This document shows positions 18,470-27,139 of a stretch of DNA of 64,000 nucleotides, in pieces (positions within the stretch are counted from its first letter, which is position 1; each line of letters begins with the position of its first letter). The DNA is from Sphingobacterium multivorum (GTDB taxonomy: Bacteria > Bacteroidota > Bacteroidia > Sphingobacteriales > Sphingobacteriaceae), in contig NZ_CP154261.1 of the NCBI RefSeq assembly GCF_039511225.1, positions 5,890,001 to 5,954,000 on the forward strand. The letters run 5' to 3'. The position numbers and the translations under genes are program-made. The notes beneath the pieces are model-generated. The model was not told the DNA's origin. It searched no databases and saw only the letters and a program-made list of their open reading frames with translations.

Positions 18470-18722
18470 AGCATTGTGCTGTTCTAGAATTGAACGTCGC
18501 AAAAGTAGCTTTTGATTTGCAAAACTGCAATTATTTTAGGGCATAAATCTGTAACTAGCGCAGTATGAATTCATTTATTTTCAAGCAATATATAAATGGT
18601 CTGTTAATCATCAGATCAACCTATCATTATTATAATAAAAACTTAATGTTATAATCTAGTCATAATAGATTTTGACGATAGTGTATTGGTAAAATCAATT
18701 CGCTTTTTGGATCGAGTTGCTG

Positions 18723-18730
18723 TATCTTTG
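18723..18730 (+). promoter_or_regulatory. -7 promoter box of the peroxiredoxin operon
   Basis: TATCTTTG is a match to TAnnTTTG, 27 bp before the ATG at 18758. It lies inside an upstream extension of the reading frame (ATG at 18686), which argues that the shorter start is the true one. Confidence 0.65.
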
Positions 18731-18757
18731 TGTCAACAAAAAAAAGAAAGATATATT

Positions 18758-19390
18758 ATGAGTTTCACAGGTAAAAGTTTTCCAAGCATTACAGTAGATG
18801 CAATTGATTATTTAGGCGACAATTTACAGATCAACATTTTTGAAAAAGCAGTTAAAGAAGGTAAAAAAGTGCTTTTATTTTGGTATCCAAAAGATTTCAC
18901 TTTCGTATGTCCTACTGAATTACACGCTTTTCAAGAAGCAGCTGCTGAGTTTGAAAAACGCAATACAATCTTAATCGGCGCTTCTTGCGATACAAATGAA
19001 GTACACTTTGCTTGGTTAAACACAGCAAAAGATAACGGTGGAATTGAAGGTGTTGAATATCCTATTTTGGCTGACACCAACCGCAACTTATCAAGTATAT
19101 TGGGAATCTTAGATGTTCAAGAAGTTGAACATCCTGAATACGGAACATTGGCACAAGGTTCTGCAGTTACTTATAGAGCAACATATTTGATCGATGAAAC
19201 TGGCCGTGTATTCCATGAATCAGTAAACGACATGCCTTTGGGCCGTAACGTTAAAGAATACTTACGTTTGATCGATGCTTACGCTCACGTACAGAAATTT
19301 GGCGAAGTGTGTCCTGCAAACTGGGAAGAAGGTAAAGATGCAATGAACGCAGATAGAAAAGGTGTAGCTGATTATTTAGCTAACCACTAA
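18758..19390 (+). CDS. Peroxiredoxin (AhpC/Prx1 type)
   Basis: 210 residues from ATG at 18758, chosen because the peroxiredoxin fold begins at once (MSFTGKSFPSI) and a promoter box precedes it. The peroxidatic Cys is C51 in the motif FTFVCPTEL. The resolving Cys is in GEVCPANWEEG near residue 187. It reduces hydrogen peroxide and organic peroxides, probably using the thioredoxin encoded next as reductant. It is the first gene of an operon with the thioredoxin-like and small helical proteins downstream. Confidence 0.93.
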   Translation: MSFTGKSFPSITVDAIDYLGDNLQINIFEKAVKEGKKVLLFWYPKDFTFVCPTELHAFQEAAAEFEKRNTILIGASCDTNEVHFAWLNTAKDNGGIEGVEYPILADTNRNLSSILGILDVQEVEHPEYGTLAQGSAVTYRATYLIDETGRVFHESVNDMPLGRNVKEYLRLIDAYAHVQKFGEVCPANWEEGKDAMNADRKGVADYLANH

Positions 19391-19414
19391 CAATACAAGA
19401 CCACAGTGTCTTTT

Positions 19415-19442
19415 CGACAGGAGCTTTTCCCGGCTCCTGTTG
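19415..19442 (+). terminator. Intra-operon hairpin between peroxiredoxin and thioredoxin genes
   Basis: ACAGGAGC (19417-19424) pairs with GCTCCTGT (19433-19440), extendable by two weaker pairs. No strong T-run follows, so it may be a partial terminator or an mRNA stabiliser that lowers expression of the downstream genes relative to the peroxiredoxin. Confidence 0.5.
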
Positions 19443-19474
19443 ATTTCTCCAACAATCACCTTAAAAATAAAATC

Positions 19475-19789
19475 ATGTTACAAGAATTAGAAAACGATAA
19501 TTTACAAGAAATTGTAAACAATAACGATATTGTAATGGTTCAGTACTCCGCAACTTGGTGTGGTAACTGTAAAATCATGAAACCGAAATTCAAAAAACTG
19601 GCCGGCGAAAATGATAGCGTACCTTTTGTTATTGCTGATGCAGAAAAATTTCCTGAATCCCGCAAACTAGCAAATGTCAATAACCTACCCACTTTCGCTG
19701 CTTTTAAAAACGGTAAATTAGTCAATCAGGTACAAACAAATAAGTTAGACGCATTAGTAGAATTATTCAATGAAACTACCAGTAATTAA
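19475..19789 (+). CDS. Thioredoxin-family protein with CGNC active site
   Basis: 104 residues from ATG at 19475; a longer frame back to 19406 would cross the intra-operon hairpin. The thioredoxin fold is clear: YSATWCGNCKIMKPKFKKL at 24-42 with redox Cys at 29 and 32, and the cis-Pro segment NLPTFAAF. The active site is CGNC, not the usual CGPC, which should alter redox potential. It has no signal peptide, so it acts in the cytoplasm, probably recycling the peroxiredoxin. Its 3' end overlaps the next gene by 20 bp. Confidence 0.9.
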   Translation: MLQELENDNLQEIVNNNDIVMVQYSATWCGNCKIMKPKFKKLAGENDSVPFVIADAEKFPESRKLANVNNLPTFAAFKNGKLVNQVQTNKLDALVELFNETTSN

Positions 19790-20024
19790 GCATTTGACAG
19801 AGTTCATCGAGCAGAATGATGTAGATTATGTCTTGGAAACAATCGAGACACTGGAAGCTTTAACCGAAGCTCCTTTGAAAGATGAAGAACTTGACGTTCT
19901 TGGTGAATTGATTTCAAACCTATACGGAGCTGTAGAGGTAGATAAATTAATTAAAGAAGGTAACTCCAAAAAAGACGCATTAAATATGTTTATGAAGCGT
20001 GTTCTAGGCGCCATTGATAAATAG
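19770..20024 (+). CDS. Small helical protein, DUF6952-like, in peroxiredoxin operon
   Basis: 84 residues, acidic and predicted all-helical, with no membrane segment or Cys. It overlaps the thioredoxin-like gene by 20 bp, so translation is coupled. I recall this arrangement (peroxiredoxin, thioredoxin, small DUF6952 protein) from other Bacteroidota, but the family assignment is from memory and the function is unknown. It may assist the redox pair. Confidence 0.7.
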   Translation: MKLPVIKHLTEFIEQNDVDYVLETIETLEALTEAPLKDEELDVLGELISNLYGAVEVDKLIKEGNSKKDALNMFMKRVLGAIDK

Positions 20025-20426
20025 TGTTTGGTCCCAAAAATATTCGTGTGAAACTTTCTTTAAAGGTTGTTCCTGTCGTTTTTGAGCATTTGAAACATAG
20101 AAACTAAAATCAATTGAAGTTTGTCAAACAAATATGCAATTGGATTTAGACCAATACAGATTTTTTTGAAGGTAGCGGAAAACCTATCTTACCTTAAATA
20201 TCATTGTATTGCAGCATCTTAAACGCATGACGCCACTATATTATATGTTTTCCAAAAGCTAAAATGTTGACAAAATTTAGCAATGTGGAAAACTAATTAA
20301 GGTAATCTGACAGAACTAAATATTTTCTACATATATTTACTTATGTTAAAGGTTGCCACTTGGAGCGAAGCGACAAAATAACTATTCTCTAAAAATTCGT
20401 TTCAGGAAAAAATATTTTAATTGTTA
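20025..20426 (+). other. Long untranslated stretch before a terminator, possible small RNA
   Basis: About 400 bp follow the small-protein gene before the first terminator. I see no coding frame. It is AT-rich but ends in a less AT-rich segment (20345-20385, containing TTGGAGCGAAGCG) just before the terminator. It may be a long 3' untranslated region or an independent small RNA. Confidence 0.35.
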
Positions 20427-20466
20427 AACGGAAATTCCAGCTTGATTGGGATTTCCGTTTTTTATT
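20427..20466 (+). terminator. Intrinsic terminator
   Basis: AAACGGAAAT (20427-20436) pairs with ATTTCCGTTT (20452-20461), extended by inner C-G pairs, and is followed by TTTATTT. It ends the peroxiredoxin operon or a small RNA upstream of it. Confidence 0.8.
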
Positions 20467-20683
20467 TATGCCTATATTTTAATATTTAGCGATCTATCCC
20501 TTTACATCATCACTCAAACTAGCTTCTTTTTATGGCCCTAAGTTTAATTAGCCTAATATCCGTAAGTCAAAGCAATATACCAACGTCACAAGTGGGCTAA
20601 TTAAAGATTGTCAATAGTAAAGACACGCAATAAAATTACAATCTCCAACAATCCGTTGTTCATCAAAATTTTTATCTTTAAAT

Positions 20684-23137
20684 ATGCGAAGACCTTTTCT
20701 CTCTGTTATCATTATTTTGGCTGGCATCTTGTCAACTTCAATCGTTAAAGCACAGAATCCACAGTGGAACGCTGCTGAAATTAAACTTCATCTAGAAAAA
20801 CTGAACGTACTGGGGTCGGTACTCTATTTTGCAGCACATCCTGATGATGAAAATACCCGGCTAATCGCTTGGCTAGCGCAAGAAAAAAAATATAAAACAG
20901 GCTATTTATCCCTAACGCGAGGTGATGGTGGACAAAACCTCATCGGAACAGAACAAGGTATTGAACTCGGATTGATTCGAACGCAGGAATTACTGGCTGC
21001 TCGAAAAATCGATAAGGGTGAGCAATTTTTTTCCTCGGCATACGATTTTGGATTCTCGAAGACTCCAGAGGAAACTTTCGAATTCTGGGATAAACAGCGT
21101 GTTCTCCGCGAAGCCGTATGGATTATCCGCAAATTTAGGCCCGATGTTATCATCACACGTTTTCCTCCCGATCCAAGGGGTGGCCATGGTCATCATCAAG
21201 CTTCTGCGATTCTAGCACACGAAGCCTTTAAAGCTGCTGCTGATTCAAATCAATTCTCAGAGCAACTTCAATTTGTACGCCCCTGGAAAGCTAAGCGCCT
21301 CCTTTGGAATACAGCTAATTTCGGAGGTCAAAACAATACCCGTGAAGATCAGTTAAAAATAGATATCGGGGATTACAATGCTCTTCTAGGAGCCTCTTAT
21401 GGTGAAATCGCCGCACACAGCCGTTCATCACACAAAAGCCAAGGCTTCGGTTCGGCTAGCCAACGCGGCTCATCAATCGAATACTTTGAATATGTAGATG
21501 GCGTACCTGCAGAAAATGCACTCTTGGATGCTGTTGACACCTCATGGAAAAGAATGCAAAACAGCAGTAAAATCCAGTCATCCATTGATCACATCAATCA
21601 AACATTTCAAATCGATAAGCCCGAATTGATCATTACTGAATTGATCCAACTTTACAAAACATTGGATCAAATTGATGATGAATACTGGAAGTCTGAAAAG
21701 AAAAAAGAGGTTGAAAAATTAATCCTTGCCTGCGGTGGAATTTGGTTCGAAAGTATCGCCAAAAATCCATCTTATGCCTTGGAAGATCAGATCAAAGTGG
21801 AACATGCCATTATTGTTCGACGTCCAAATGTAACCGTAGAGCTGACCCAAATAAATGGAAATAGCATTCATGAAACACTACAAATCAACAAGCTACACAG
21901 AGACTCTGTTCTTATACATGCCGACAGGACGACACAACCCTACTGGTTGATTGAACCGCATGGGAAAGGTAAATTTAACGTCAGCGATTTCAACCTGACC
22001 GGCTATCCCGAAAATCCCTACGTTCCAGAGGTATCATTTCAACTCCGTATCAATGGAGAAAATATCACACTCAGTCAACCCATCAAATATAAATATACCG
22101 ATCCTGTCCGTGGTGAAATCTACGATCCCATTGTGATCGTCCCACAGTTGACGGCTAAAAGTTCCAGCCCTTTGGCACTTACACAAAATGCTGCTGGCGT
22201 CAAAGTAAATTTAACCTTTCAAAAAAATGGACAGGCAGAGACAGCGACTTTTAATGTCACACCTAATCTACCTGAAGGCTGGGAAATTTCGCCCAATTCC
22301 TTTTCGCTCTCTTTTAATAAAGGCGACCGTACAATTTCAAAAGAGATCAGCATAAAACCCTTAAACGCCTCGAGATCTTCTATCGATACGCTTGGATTTC
22401 TGCTGGCGCAAAATGAAAGTTTGAAAGAGATAAAAGCCATTGATTATCCGCATATCCCCAATATTGTGTATTTCCCAGATATCGCTATAAAAATGAGCAA
22501 TATCAATCTGATCAACGACGTAAAGCGAGTGGCATACGTCCATGGAGCAGGGGATCTAATTCCGGAGTCGTTGGCTGCCATTGGCATCAAAGTCGATGTG
22601 TTAAGTACCGAACAAGCTGTAAAAACAGATCTTTCTAGCTATGACGCGGTAATTCTGGGTGTCCGAATATTCAATGTTAACAAACAAATTGCTCAGCTCC
22701 AAAACAAACTACTGCCGTATGTAAAAATGGGTGGAACAGTCGTAGAACAATACAATGTAAACAATGGGCTGATCTCAAAAAACTTTGGCCCCTATCCCTT
22801 TAGCATCGGCAGAAGCCGCGTAACGGATGAACTTGCAAAGGTGCACTTCGATAAAAATGATCCGATTTTCAACTACCCAAATAAGATCAGTGAAGCGGAC
22901 TTTGATCACTGGGTACAGGAGCGGGGGCTCTACTTTGCGGAAGATATTGATAAAAAGTACCGCACTCCGATCACCCTGCAGGATCCCGGCGAACCGTTAC
23001 ATAATGGCTCATTACTCATTGCGCAATATGGAAAAGGTAAATTTGTTTATACATCTTTGTCTTTTTTCAGACAATTACCTGCCGGAATTCCCGGAGCTTA
23101 CAGATTATTTGTAAATTTGTTATCAAAATCAAAATAA
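20684..23137 (+). CDS. Secreted PIG-L (LmbE-like) deacetylase with large C-terminal region
   Basis: 817 residues with a signal peptide (MRRPFLSVIIILAG through VKAQ). The N-terminal PIG-L domain (about 40-290) has the zinc motif AHPDDEN at 51-57, TRGDGGQN, and GGHGHHQAS with further His ligands. PIG-L enzymes remove acetyl groups from N-acetylglucosamine-type sugars. Residues about 390-560 form beta-sandwich segments and 600-817 a glutamine-amidotransferase-like fold (DAVILGVRIFNVN), as in other long Bacteroidota PIG-L proteins. It probably acts on periplasmic glycans. Two small membrane-protein genes and a symporter follow closely, suggesting one operon. Confidence 0.88.
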   Translation: MRRPFLSVIIILAGILSTSIVKAQNPQWNAAEIKLHLEKLNVLGSVLYFAAHPDDENTRLIAWLAQEKKYKTGYLSLTRGDGGQNLIGTEQGIELGLIRTQELLAARKIDKGEQFFSSAYDFGFSKTPEETFEFWDKQRVLREAVWIIRKFRPDVIITRFPPDPRGGHGHHQASAILAHEAFKAAADSNQFSEQLQFVRPWKAKRLLWNTANFGGQNNTREDQLKIDIGDYNALLGASYGEIAAHSRSSHKSQGFGSASQRGSSIEYFEYVDGVPAENALLDAVDTSWKRMQNSSKIQSSIDHINQTFQIDKPELIITELIQLYKTLDQIDDEYWKSEKKKEVEKLILACGGIWFESIAKNPSYALEDQIKVEHAIIVRRPNVTVELTQINGNSIHETLQINKLHRDSVLIHADRTTQPYWLIEPHGKGKFNVSDFNLTGYPENPYVPEVSFQLRINGENITLSQPIKYKYTDPVRGEIYDPIVIVPQLTAKSSSPLALTQNAAGVKVNLTFQKNGQAETATFNVTPNLPEGWEISPNSFSLSFNKGDRTISKEISIKPLNASRSSIDTLGFLLAQNESLKEIKAIDYPHIPNIVYFPDIAIKMSNINLINDVKRVAYVHGAGDLIPESLAAIGIKVDVLSTEQAVKTDLSSYDAVILGVRIFNVNKQIAQLQNKLLPYVKMGGTVVEQYNVNNGLISKNFGPYPFSIGRSRVTDELAKVHFDKNDPIFNYPNKISEADFDHWVQERGLYFAEDIDKKYRTPITLQDPGEPLHNGSLLIAQYGKGKFVYTSLSFFRQLPAGIPGAYRLFVNLLSKSK

Positions 23138-23144
23138 TATTATA

Positions 23145-23354
23145 ATGGAAAATCAGATTGACAACAACTGCACTTCAATAGATGCTGGCAAAGCAAAAGG
23201 AATTATTCTTTTAGTTGCTGTAGTATTTGGTGCATTAATTGGATTCACTGCAAACGAGACATTTCTAAGCATCTTCGGTGGTGCTATTGTCGGATTGATT
23301 ATCGCTGCTATTTTTAATAGCGTTATCTATCCTCAAAAGCCTTCAGATAGATAA
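23145..23354 (+). CDS. Small two-helix membrane protein
   Basis: 69 residues. After a 20-residue polar start come two hydrophobic segments (GIILLVAVVFGALIGF and IFGGAIVGLIIAAIF) rich in Gly and Ala, like small glycine-zipper membrane proteins. It lies 7 bp after the PIG-L gene and 5 bp before the next tiny frame, so it is almost certainly co-transcribed. No family is recognised. Confidence 0.75.
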   Translation: MENQIDNNCTSIDAGKAKGIILLVAVVFGALIGFTANETFLSIFGGAIVGLIIAAIFNSVIYPQKPSDR

Positions 23355-23359
23355 GAAAG

Positions 23360-23452
23360 ATGAATAGCTGGAAGCGTATCTACTGGTTGGTCGTCATCTG
23401 GCTATTTGTATTCATCCTTTTTCTGTACATTTTCACGAACCACTATTCATGA
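23360..23452 (+). CDS. Tiny single-span membrane protein coupled to the symporter
   Basis: A 30-residue frame starts with ATG at 23360: a short basic N-terminus (MNSWKRIYW), one membrane helix (LVVIWLFVFILFLYIF) and TNHYS. Its stop overlaps the symporter start as ATGA (23449-23452), and its start is 5 bp after the stop of the previous gene. Spacing and membrane character make it a credible gene. It may be a small subunit or regulator of the symporter, which is inference. Confidence 0.6.
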   Translation: MNSWKRIYWLVVIWLFVFILFLYIFTNHYS

Positions 23453-25164
23453 GTACAGCAGATTGGGTCGTTTTATTTCTGACACTCTTAGTTATTGTCC
23501 TATATGGCGTTTATAAGAGTAGGGGTATAAAAAATATTGATGGATATCTTCTAGGTAATCGTTCTTTACCTTGGTATCACGTCGGATTATCGGTAATGGC
23601 GACGCAAGCGAGCGCCATTACTTTTTTGTCCGCCCCCGGACTGGCCTATTCTTCTGGAATGAGTTTTGTCCAATTCTATTTTGGCCTTCCATTGGCCATG
23701 ATTGTGCTTTGCATTACATTTGTCCCTATTTTTCATAAGCTAAAAGTATTTACAGCGTACGAATTTCTAGAAAAACGTTTTGACGTCAAAACCAGAGGGC
23801 TCACTGCCATTCTTTTTCTGATACAACGGGGTATATCAACGGGTATTACCATCTTTGCACCAGCTTTAATTATATCGACCATCCTTCATATCGATCTAAC
23901 ATGGACCACGTTGGCCATAGGAAGTTTCGTTGTTATCTATACGACCTATGGAGGAACCAAAGCCGTATCTCATACACAGTTGCTTCAGATGAGCATAATT
24001 TTTGGATCATTACTCGTAGCAGGCATATTAGTTATCCATCTCCTACCAGCGTCTATTGGATTATCAAAAGCACTTCATATTGCAGGAAAATCAGGAAAAA
24101 CCAACGCTTTGGATTTTACTTTTGACCTCAATAATAACTATACGCTTTGGACAGGACTAATCGGTGGTTTTTTCCTACAGCTTTCCTACTTCGGAACCGA
24201 CCAGAGTCAAGTAGGCCGTTATTTGACTGGGGCTTCGATCAAAGAAAGTCGCATAGGGTTGATTATGAATGGATTAATGAAAATTCCCATGCAATTTGCT
24301 ATCCTATTGATTGGAGTCCTGGTATTTGCCTATTATCAATTCCATCAGCCGCCCATTTTTTTCAATCAGGTCGAGATCAAGAAGCTCAAGGAAAGCAAAT
24401 ATGCTCCTGACTACCAGATTCTCGAACAAAAGCATAGTGAGCTATTTAAAACACGTGAATCTGTGGTTCAGCAGCTCAATACAGCATTGGATCACGACGA
24501 TGAAAAAAGAATTGCTGATTATCGATCCTCACTGGGTCAACTTAATGGAAAAATGCAAGCGGTAAAAGAAGAGACCTTGGACTTAATCAAAAAGAACAAC
24601 CCCACAGCAGAAACGAACGACAATAATTATGTCTTTCTTTCTTTTGTGACAAGTGTCTTTCCGAAGGGCCTAATTGGGCTACTAATAGCGGTCATTTTCC
24701 TCGCATCGATGGGGTCTACGGCAAGTGCTATAAACTCATTGGCCTCAACAACGACCATTGATATTTACAAAAGATTTATTAACCGCAATTCATCTGAAAA
24801 ACAAGACCTTTTATGGTCGCGTTTATTTACATTGATCTGGGGTATATTTACTGTTATTGTTGCTTTGTATGCTAACCGATTGGGCAATCTCCTCGAAGCG
24901 GTCAATATCTTAGGCTCACTATTCTATGGTACTATCCTGGGGATTTTTATCGTCGCCTTCTACATGAAGAAGATCCAAGGCAAAGCTGTTTTTTCTGCGG
25001 CCATTCTTTCCGAAATTATCGTGATAGCAATATGGACTATGAATAAGATTCCTTTTCTCTGGTTAAATCTTATTGGCTGCGTAGCTGTCATGTTAATCGC
25101 TTATATATTACAGCTGGGAATGAAAGCGCCTCGGTCTATTAAAGACAAAATGGATCTTGAGTAA
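23449..25164 (+). CDS. Sodium:solute symporter (SSS family)
   Basis: 571 residues with about thirteen membrane helices. Typical SSS features are GYLLGNRSLPWYHVGLSVMATQASAITFL near the N-terminus and the helix with GGTKAVSHTQLLQM. A soluble insert (about 305-390), charged and helical, separates helices in the middle; it carries many Lys/Glu pairs and is longer than in minimal family members. It uses the sodium gradient to import a small solute, possibly a sugar released by the upstream PIG-L deacetylase pathway. Its start overlaps the 30-residue ORF as ATGA. Confidence 0.9.
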   Translation: MSTADWVVLFLTLLVIVLYGVYKSRGIKNIDGYLLGNRSLPWYHVGLSVMATQASAITFLSAPGLAYSSGMSFVQFYFGLPLAMIVLCITFVPIFHKLKVFTAYEFLEKRFDVKTRGLTAILFLIQRGISTGITIFAPALIISTILHIDLTWTTLAIGSFVVIYTTYGGTKAVSHTQLLQMSIIFGSLLVAGILVIHLLPASIGLSKALHIAGKSGKTNALDFTFDLNNNYTLWTGLIGGFFLQLSYFGTDQSQVGRYLTGASIKESRIGLIMNGLMKIPMQFAILLIGVLVFAYYQFHQPPIFFNQVEIKKLKESKYAPDYQILEQKHSELFKTRESVVQQLNTALDHDDEKRIADYRSSLGQLNGKMQAVKEETLDLIKKNNPTAETNDNNYVFLSFVTSVFPKGLIGLLIAVIFLASMGSTASAINSLASTTTIDIYKRFINRNSSEKQDLLWSRLFTLIWGIFTVIVALYANRLGNLLEAVNILGSLFYGTILGIFIVAFYMKKIQGKAVFSAAILSEIIVIAIWTMNKIPFLWLNLIGCVAVMLIAYILQLGMKAPRSIKDKMDLE

Positions 25165-25172
25165 AATAAAAA

Positions 25173-25201
25173 AGCCTGATTGATCAGGCTCAGTATTTTT
25201 T
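25173..25201. terminator. Bidirectional terminator between symporter and amidase genes
   Basis: AGCCTGA and TCAGGCT form a 7-bp stem with a 4-nt loop at 25173-25190. A-rich sequence precedes it and T-rich sequence (GTATTTTTT) follows it, so it can end both convergent transcripts. It touches the amidase stop codon at 25190-25192. Confidence 0.75.
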
Positions 25202-26056
25202 ATAGATATTGTACAATACACTCTTATCGTATATGGTCAATTCGGGGGTTGTATCCCGAACGACAAACTTTCGTTTAAAGGCAACGATAGCGGCTTTTAA
25301 ATTGGATGTGTCATAACCAATAATTTTAAGCGCATCTATGGCATTAAAGCTGTCGGGAGGGGCTACTAGCTGACCTTCATCATACCATATCCCAAACCCC
25401 CGCTCTGCAAGCTTCTTCCACGGAAAAAAAACGCTTGGGTCATTCTTGCGAGATGGTGCAATATCGGCATGCCCAATAAAATTATTGGGGGGGATTAAAT
25501 AACGCGATTTCAGGGTGTCAAGCACAGTCATCAATGAATTAATTTGTGCCTCAGGAAAGGGTTCCCTACCATTGTTATCCAATTCGATACCAATAGAACA
25601 GGAATTCATGTCGACGATAGAACCCCATTTTGCCACCCCCGCATGCCAAGACCGAACATAATCGTTCAGCATCTGTATAATTTCGCCATTCCGGCCAATC
25701 ACATAATGTGAACTCACTTTAGTTCTTGGAATCTGAAAGGTTTTGATCGTCTGCCCAATACTATCTTGTGCTGTATGATGAATGATGACAAAGTTAGGTT
25801 TACGTACATCATAATGTATGGCCTCCTCTTGGCGCCAATAAGGATGGCTTCCAGACTTCTGTAAAAACACAACCTTTCTTTCCTCTGGTGTCAATAAATT
25901 GGTATCTAGCTTAGCTTCGACCTTTTCTTCTACAACTAATGCAGAGGCAAAAGACGCCACTAGCGGTTTTGCAACCACCGGCTGTATCTTCGACTTGCAG
26001 CTCGCCAAAGACAGCAATGAACAAAGTAATATCCCTACCGACACAGATCTGAACAT
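25190..26056 (-). CDS. Lipoprotein N-acetylmuramoyl-L-alanine amidase (Amidase_2)
   Basis: 288 residues. A lipoprotein signal ends in LASC (Cys about 20). The amidase_2/PGRP-like domain runs about 80-235, with zinc ligands in FVIIHHTAQDS and FIGHADIAPS, the recognisable YVIGRNGEIIQ segment, and WHAGVAKWG. It cleaves the bond between muramic acid and the stem peptide, in cell-wall remodelling or recycling (AmiD-like). A C-terminal tail of about 60 residues resembles the family's peptidoglycan-binding region but is short. The start overlaps the stop of the DUF3078 gene by one base. Confidence 0.88.
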   Translation of the reverse strand: MFRSVSVGILLCSLLSLASCKSKIQPVVAKPLVASFASALVVEEKVEAKLDTNLLTPEERKVVFLQKSGSHPYWRQEEAIHYDVRKPNFVIIHHTAQDSIGQTIKTFQIPRTKVSSHYVIGRNGEIIQMLNDYVRSWHAGVAKWGSIVDMNSCSIGIELDNNGREPFPEAQINSLMTVLDTLKSRYLIPPNNFIGHADIAPSRKNDPSVFFPWKKLAERGFGIWYDEGQLVAPPDSFNAIDALKIIGYDTSNLKAAIVAFKRKFVVRDTTPELTIYDKSVLYNIYKKY

Positions 26057-27117
26057 TATTTTGGTAAACTATAGACTATACCCATCGCCAAAGACTGGCT
26101 TAATTGTACTCTTGAAATGACATCCGGATCATAAATCATAATACCATTTAAGTTCACATTGATGACTCTAGTGACTTTTGCTGTTACAGTTACATCTAAA
26201 CGGTGCGTAGGATTGGAAAGTTTCTCGTAGTCAGCAAAAAGGTTATAACGAGCCTTGACATTCAGTTTATCTGTGAAGTTTTTGTCCAAGTTACCCGTTA
26301 GCTGAAATGCCAGTGCATTGGCAAAAGAACGGTCTTCCTTTACACCAAATCGTTCACCAGTACCTTTTCGCTTATTGCTTTCAGATTCTGGCTTACTCAT
26401 ATCAGGCAAAAGATAATAGCCATATTTCTGATAGAAACTTTCTGCCGAACGAGGCTTAACTCGCTCATCCAAGATAAAAGTCTGGCGTGCAGTACCCGTA
26501 CCAAAACGCAAAGAAAATTCGTTATTAGGCTTATACTCAAGACCGAAAGATTCTGTCAGATAAGCTGGTGCCATAAAAGCGTTCTCAATATAGTCAATTG
26601 TATCCTTTCCATTAACAGGCTTATATTTGTAGCCTGCATCGAATTGCGACTCAAATGTCACCGACGTAAACAATGCCCAATTGGCAGACAATTTATAAGA
26701 AAGCTTATTATCCCAAAATATACGGTCATTATTCTTCTTCGCAATATTATTGGTATTCTTTATCTTTCCATACCGCAAATCAACTTCGGTCACAAAGTTG
26801 AAATTGTCCTTCGTATAATCCGATTTATGATTCGCATTCAATCCTACAGCAATAGAACCAACACCACCACCTTTCCAATTATCATTAAATGACGCCTGGT
26901 TTAAATTTATCCCGAATTTTGTCCAATGTTTCCAATAGTCTACTTCCAGGTCTAGTTTTGGAACTATAGGACGAATCGTTTTAATATTTAACGGTTGTTC
27001 TTTCTGTACAGAAATTACGGTATCTGGTTTTGCTCGAAGATCTTTCAGATCCTGTGCTTTTAAGCTGGTAATAGAAAGGCAAAGCATAACTATGCCGGCA
27101 AAATTGAATAACTTCAT
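26056..27117 (-). CDS. DUF3078 outer-membrane beta-barrel-like protein
   Basis: 353 residues with a signal peptide (through SLKAQ). The hallmark segment WKHWTKFGINLNQASFNDNWKGGG, abbreviated in DUF3078 as NQ.F.NW..GG, is at about 60-85. The rest shows alternating strands with conserved Tyr, Asn and Trp, as in barrels, ending in GIMIYDPDVISRVQLSQSLAMGIVYSL, a typical terminal barrel strand. Its role in the phylum is unknown. Its stop overlaps the amidase start by one base, so the two are transcribed together. Confidence 0.82.
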   Translation of the reverse strand: MKLFNFAGIVMLCLSITSLKAQDLKDLRAKPDTVISVQKEQPLNIKTIRPIVPKLDLEVDYWKHWTKFGINLNQASFNDNWKGGGVGSIAVGLNANHKSDYTKDNFNFVTEVDLRYGKIKNTNNIAKKNNDRIFWDNKLSYKLSANWALFTSVTFESQFDAGYKYKPVNGKDTIDYIENAFMAPAYLTESFGLEYKPNNEFSLRFGTGTARQTFILDERVKPRSAESFYQKYGYYLLPDMSKPESESNKRKGTGERFGVKEDRSFANALAFQLTGNLDKNFTDKLNVKARYNLFADYEKLSNPTHRLDVTVTAKVTRVINVNLNGIMIYDPDVISRVQLSQSLAMGIVYSLPK

Positions 27118-27139
27118 TCTGAAAACGTCTATTTTTTGT

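Noticed and set aside
20283..20293. DnaA box near 20285 (TGTGGAAAA)
   Set aside because: Single isolated copy with no skew change, so it is treated as background; the 55.2-55.6 kb cluster is the only one.
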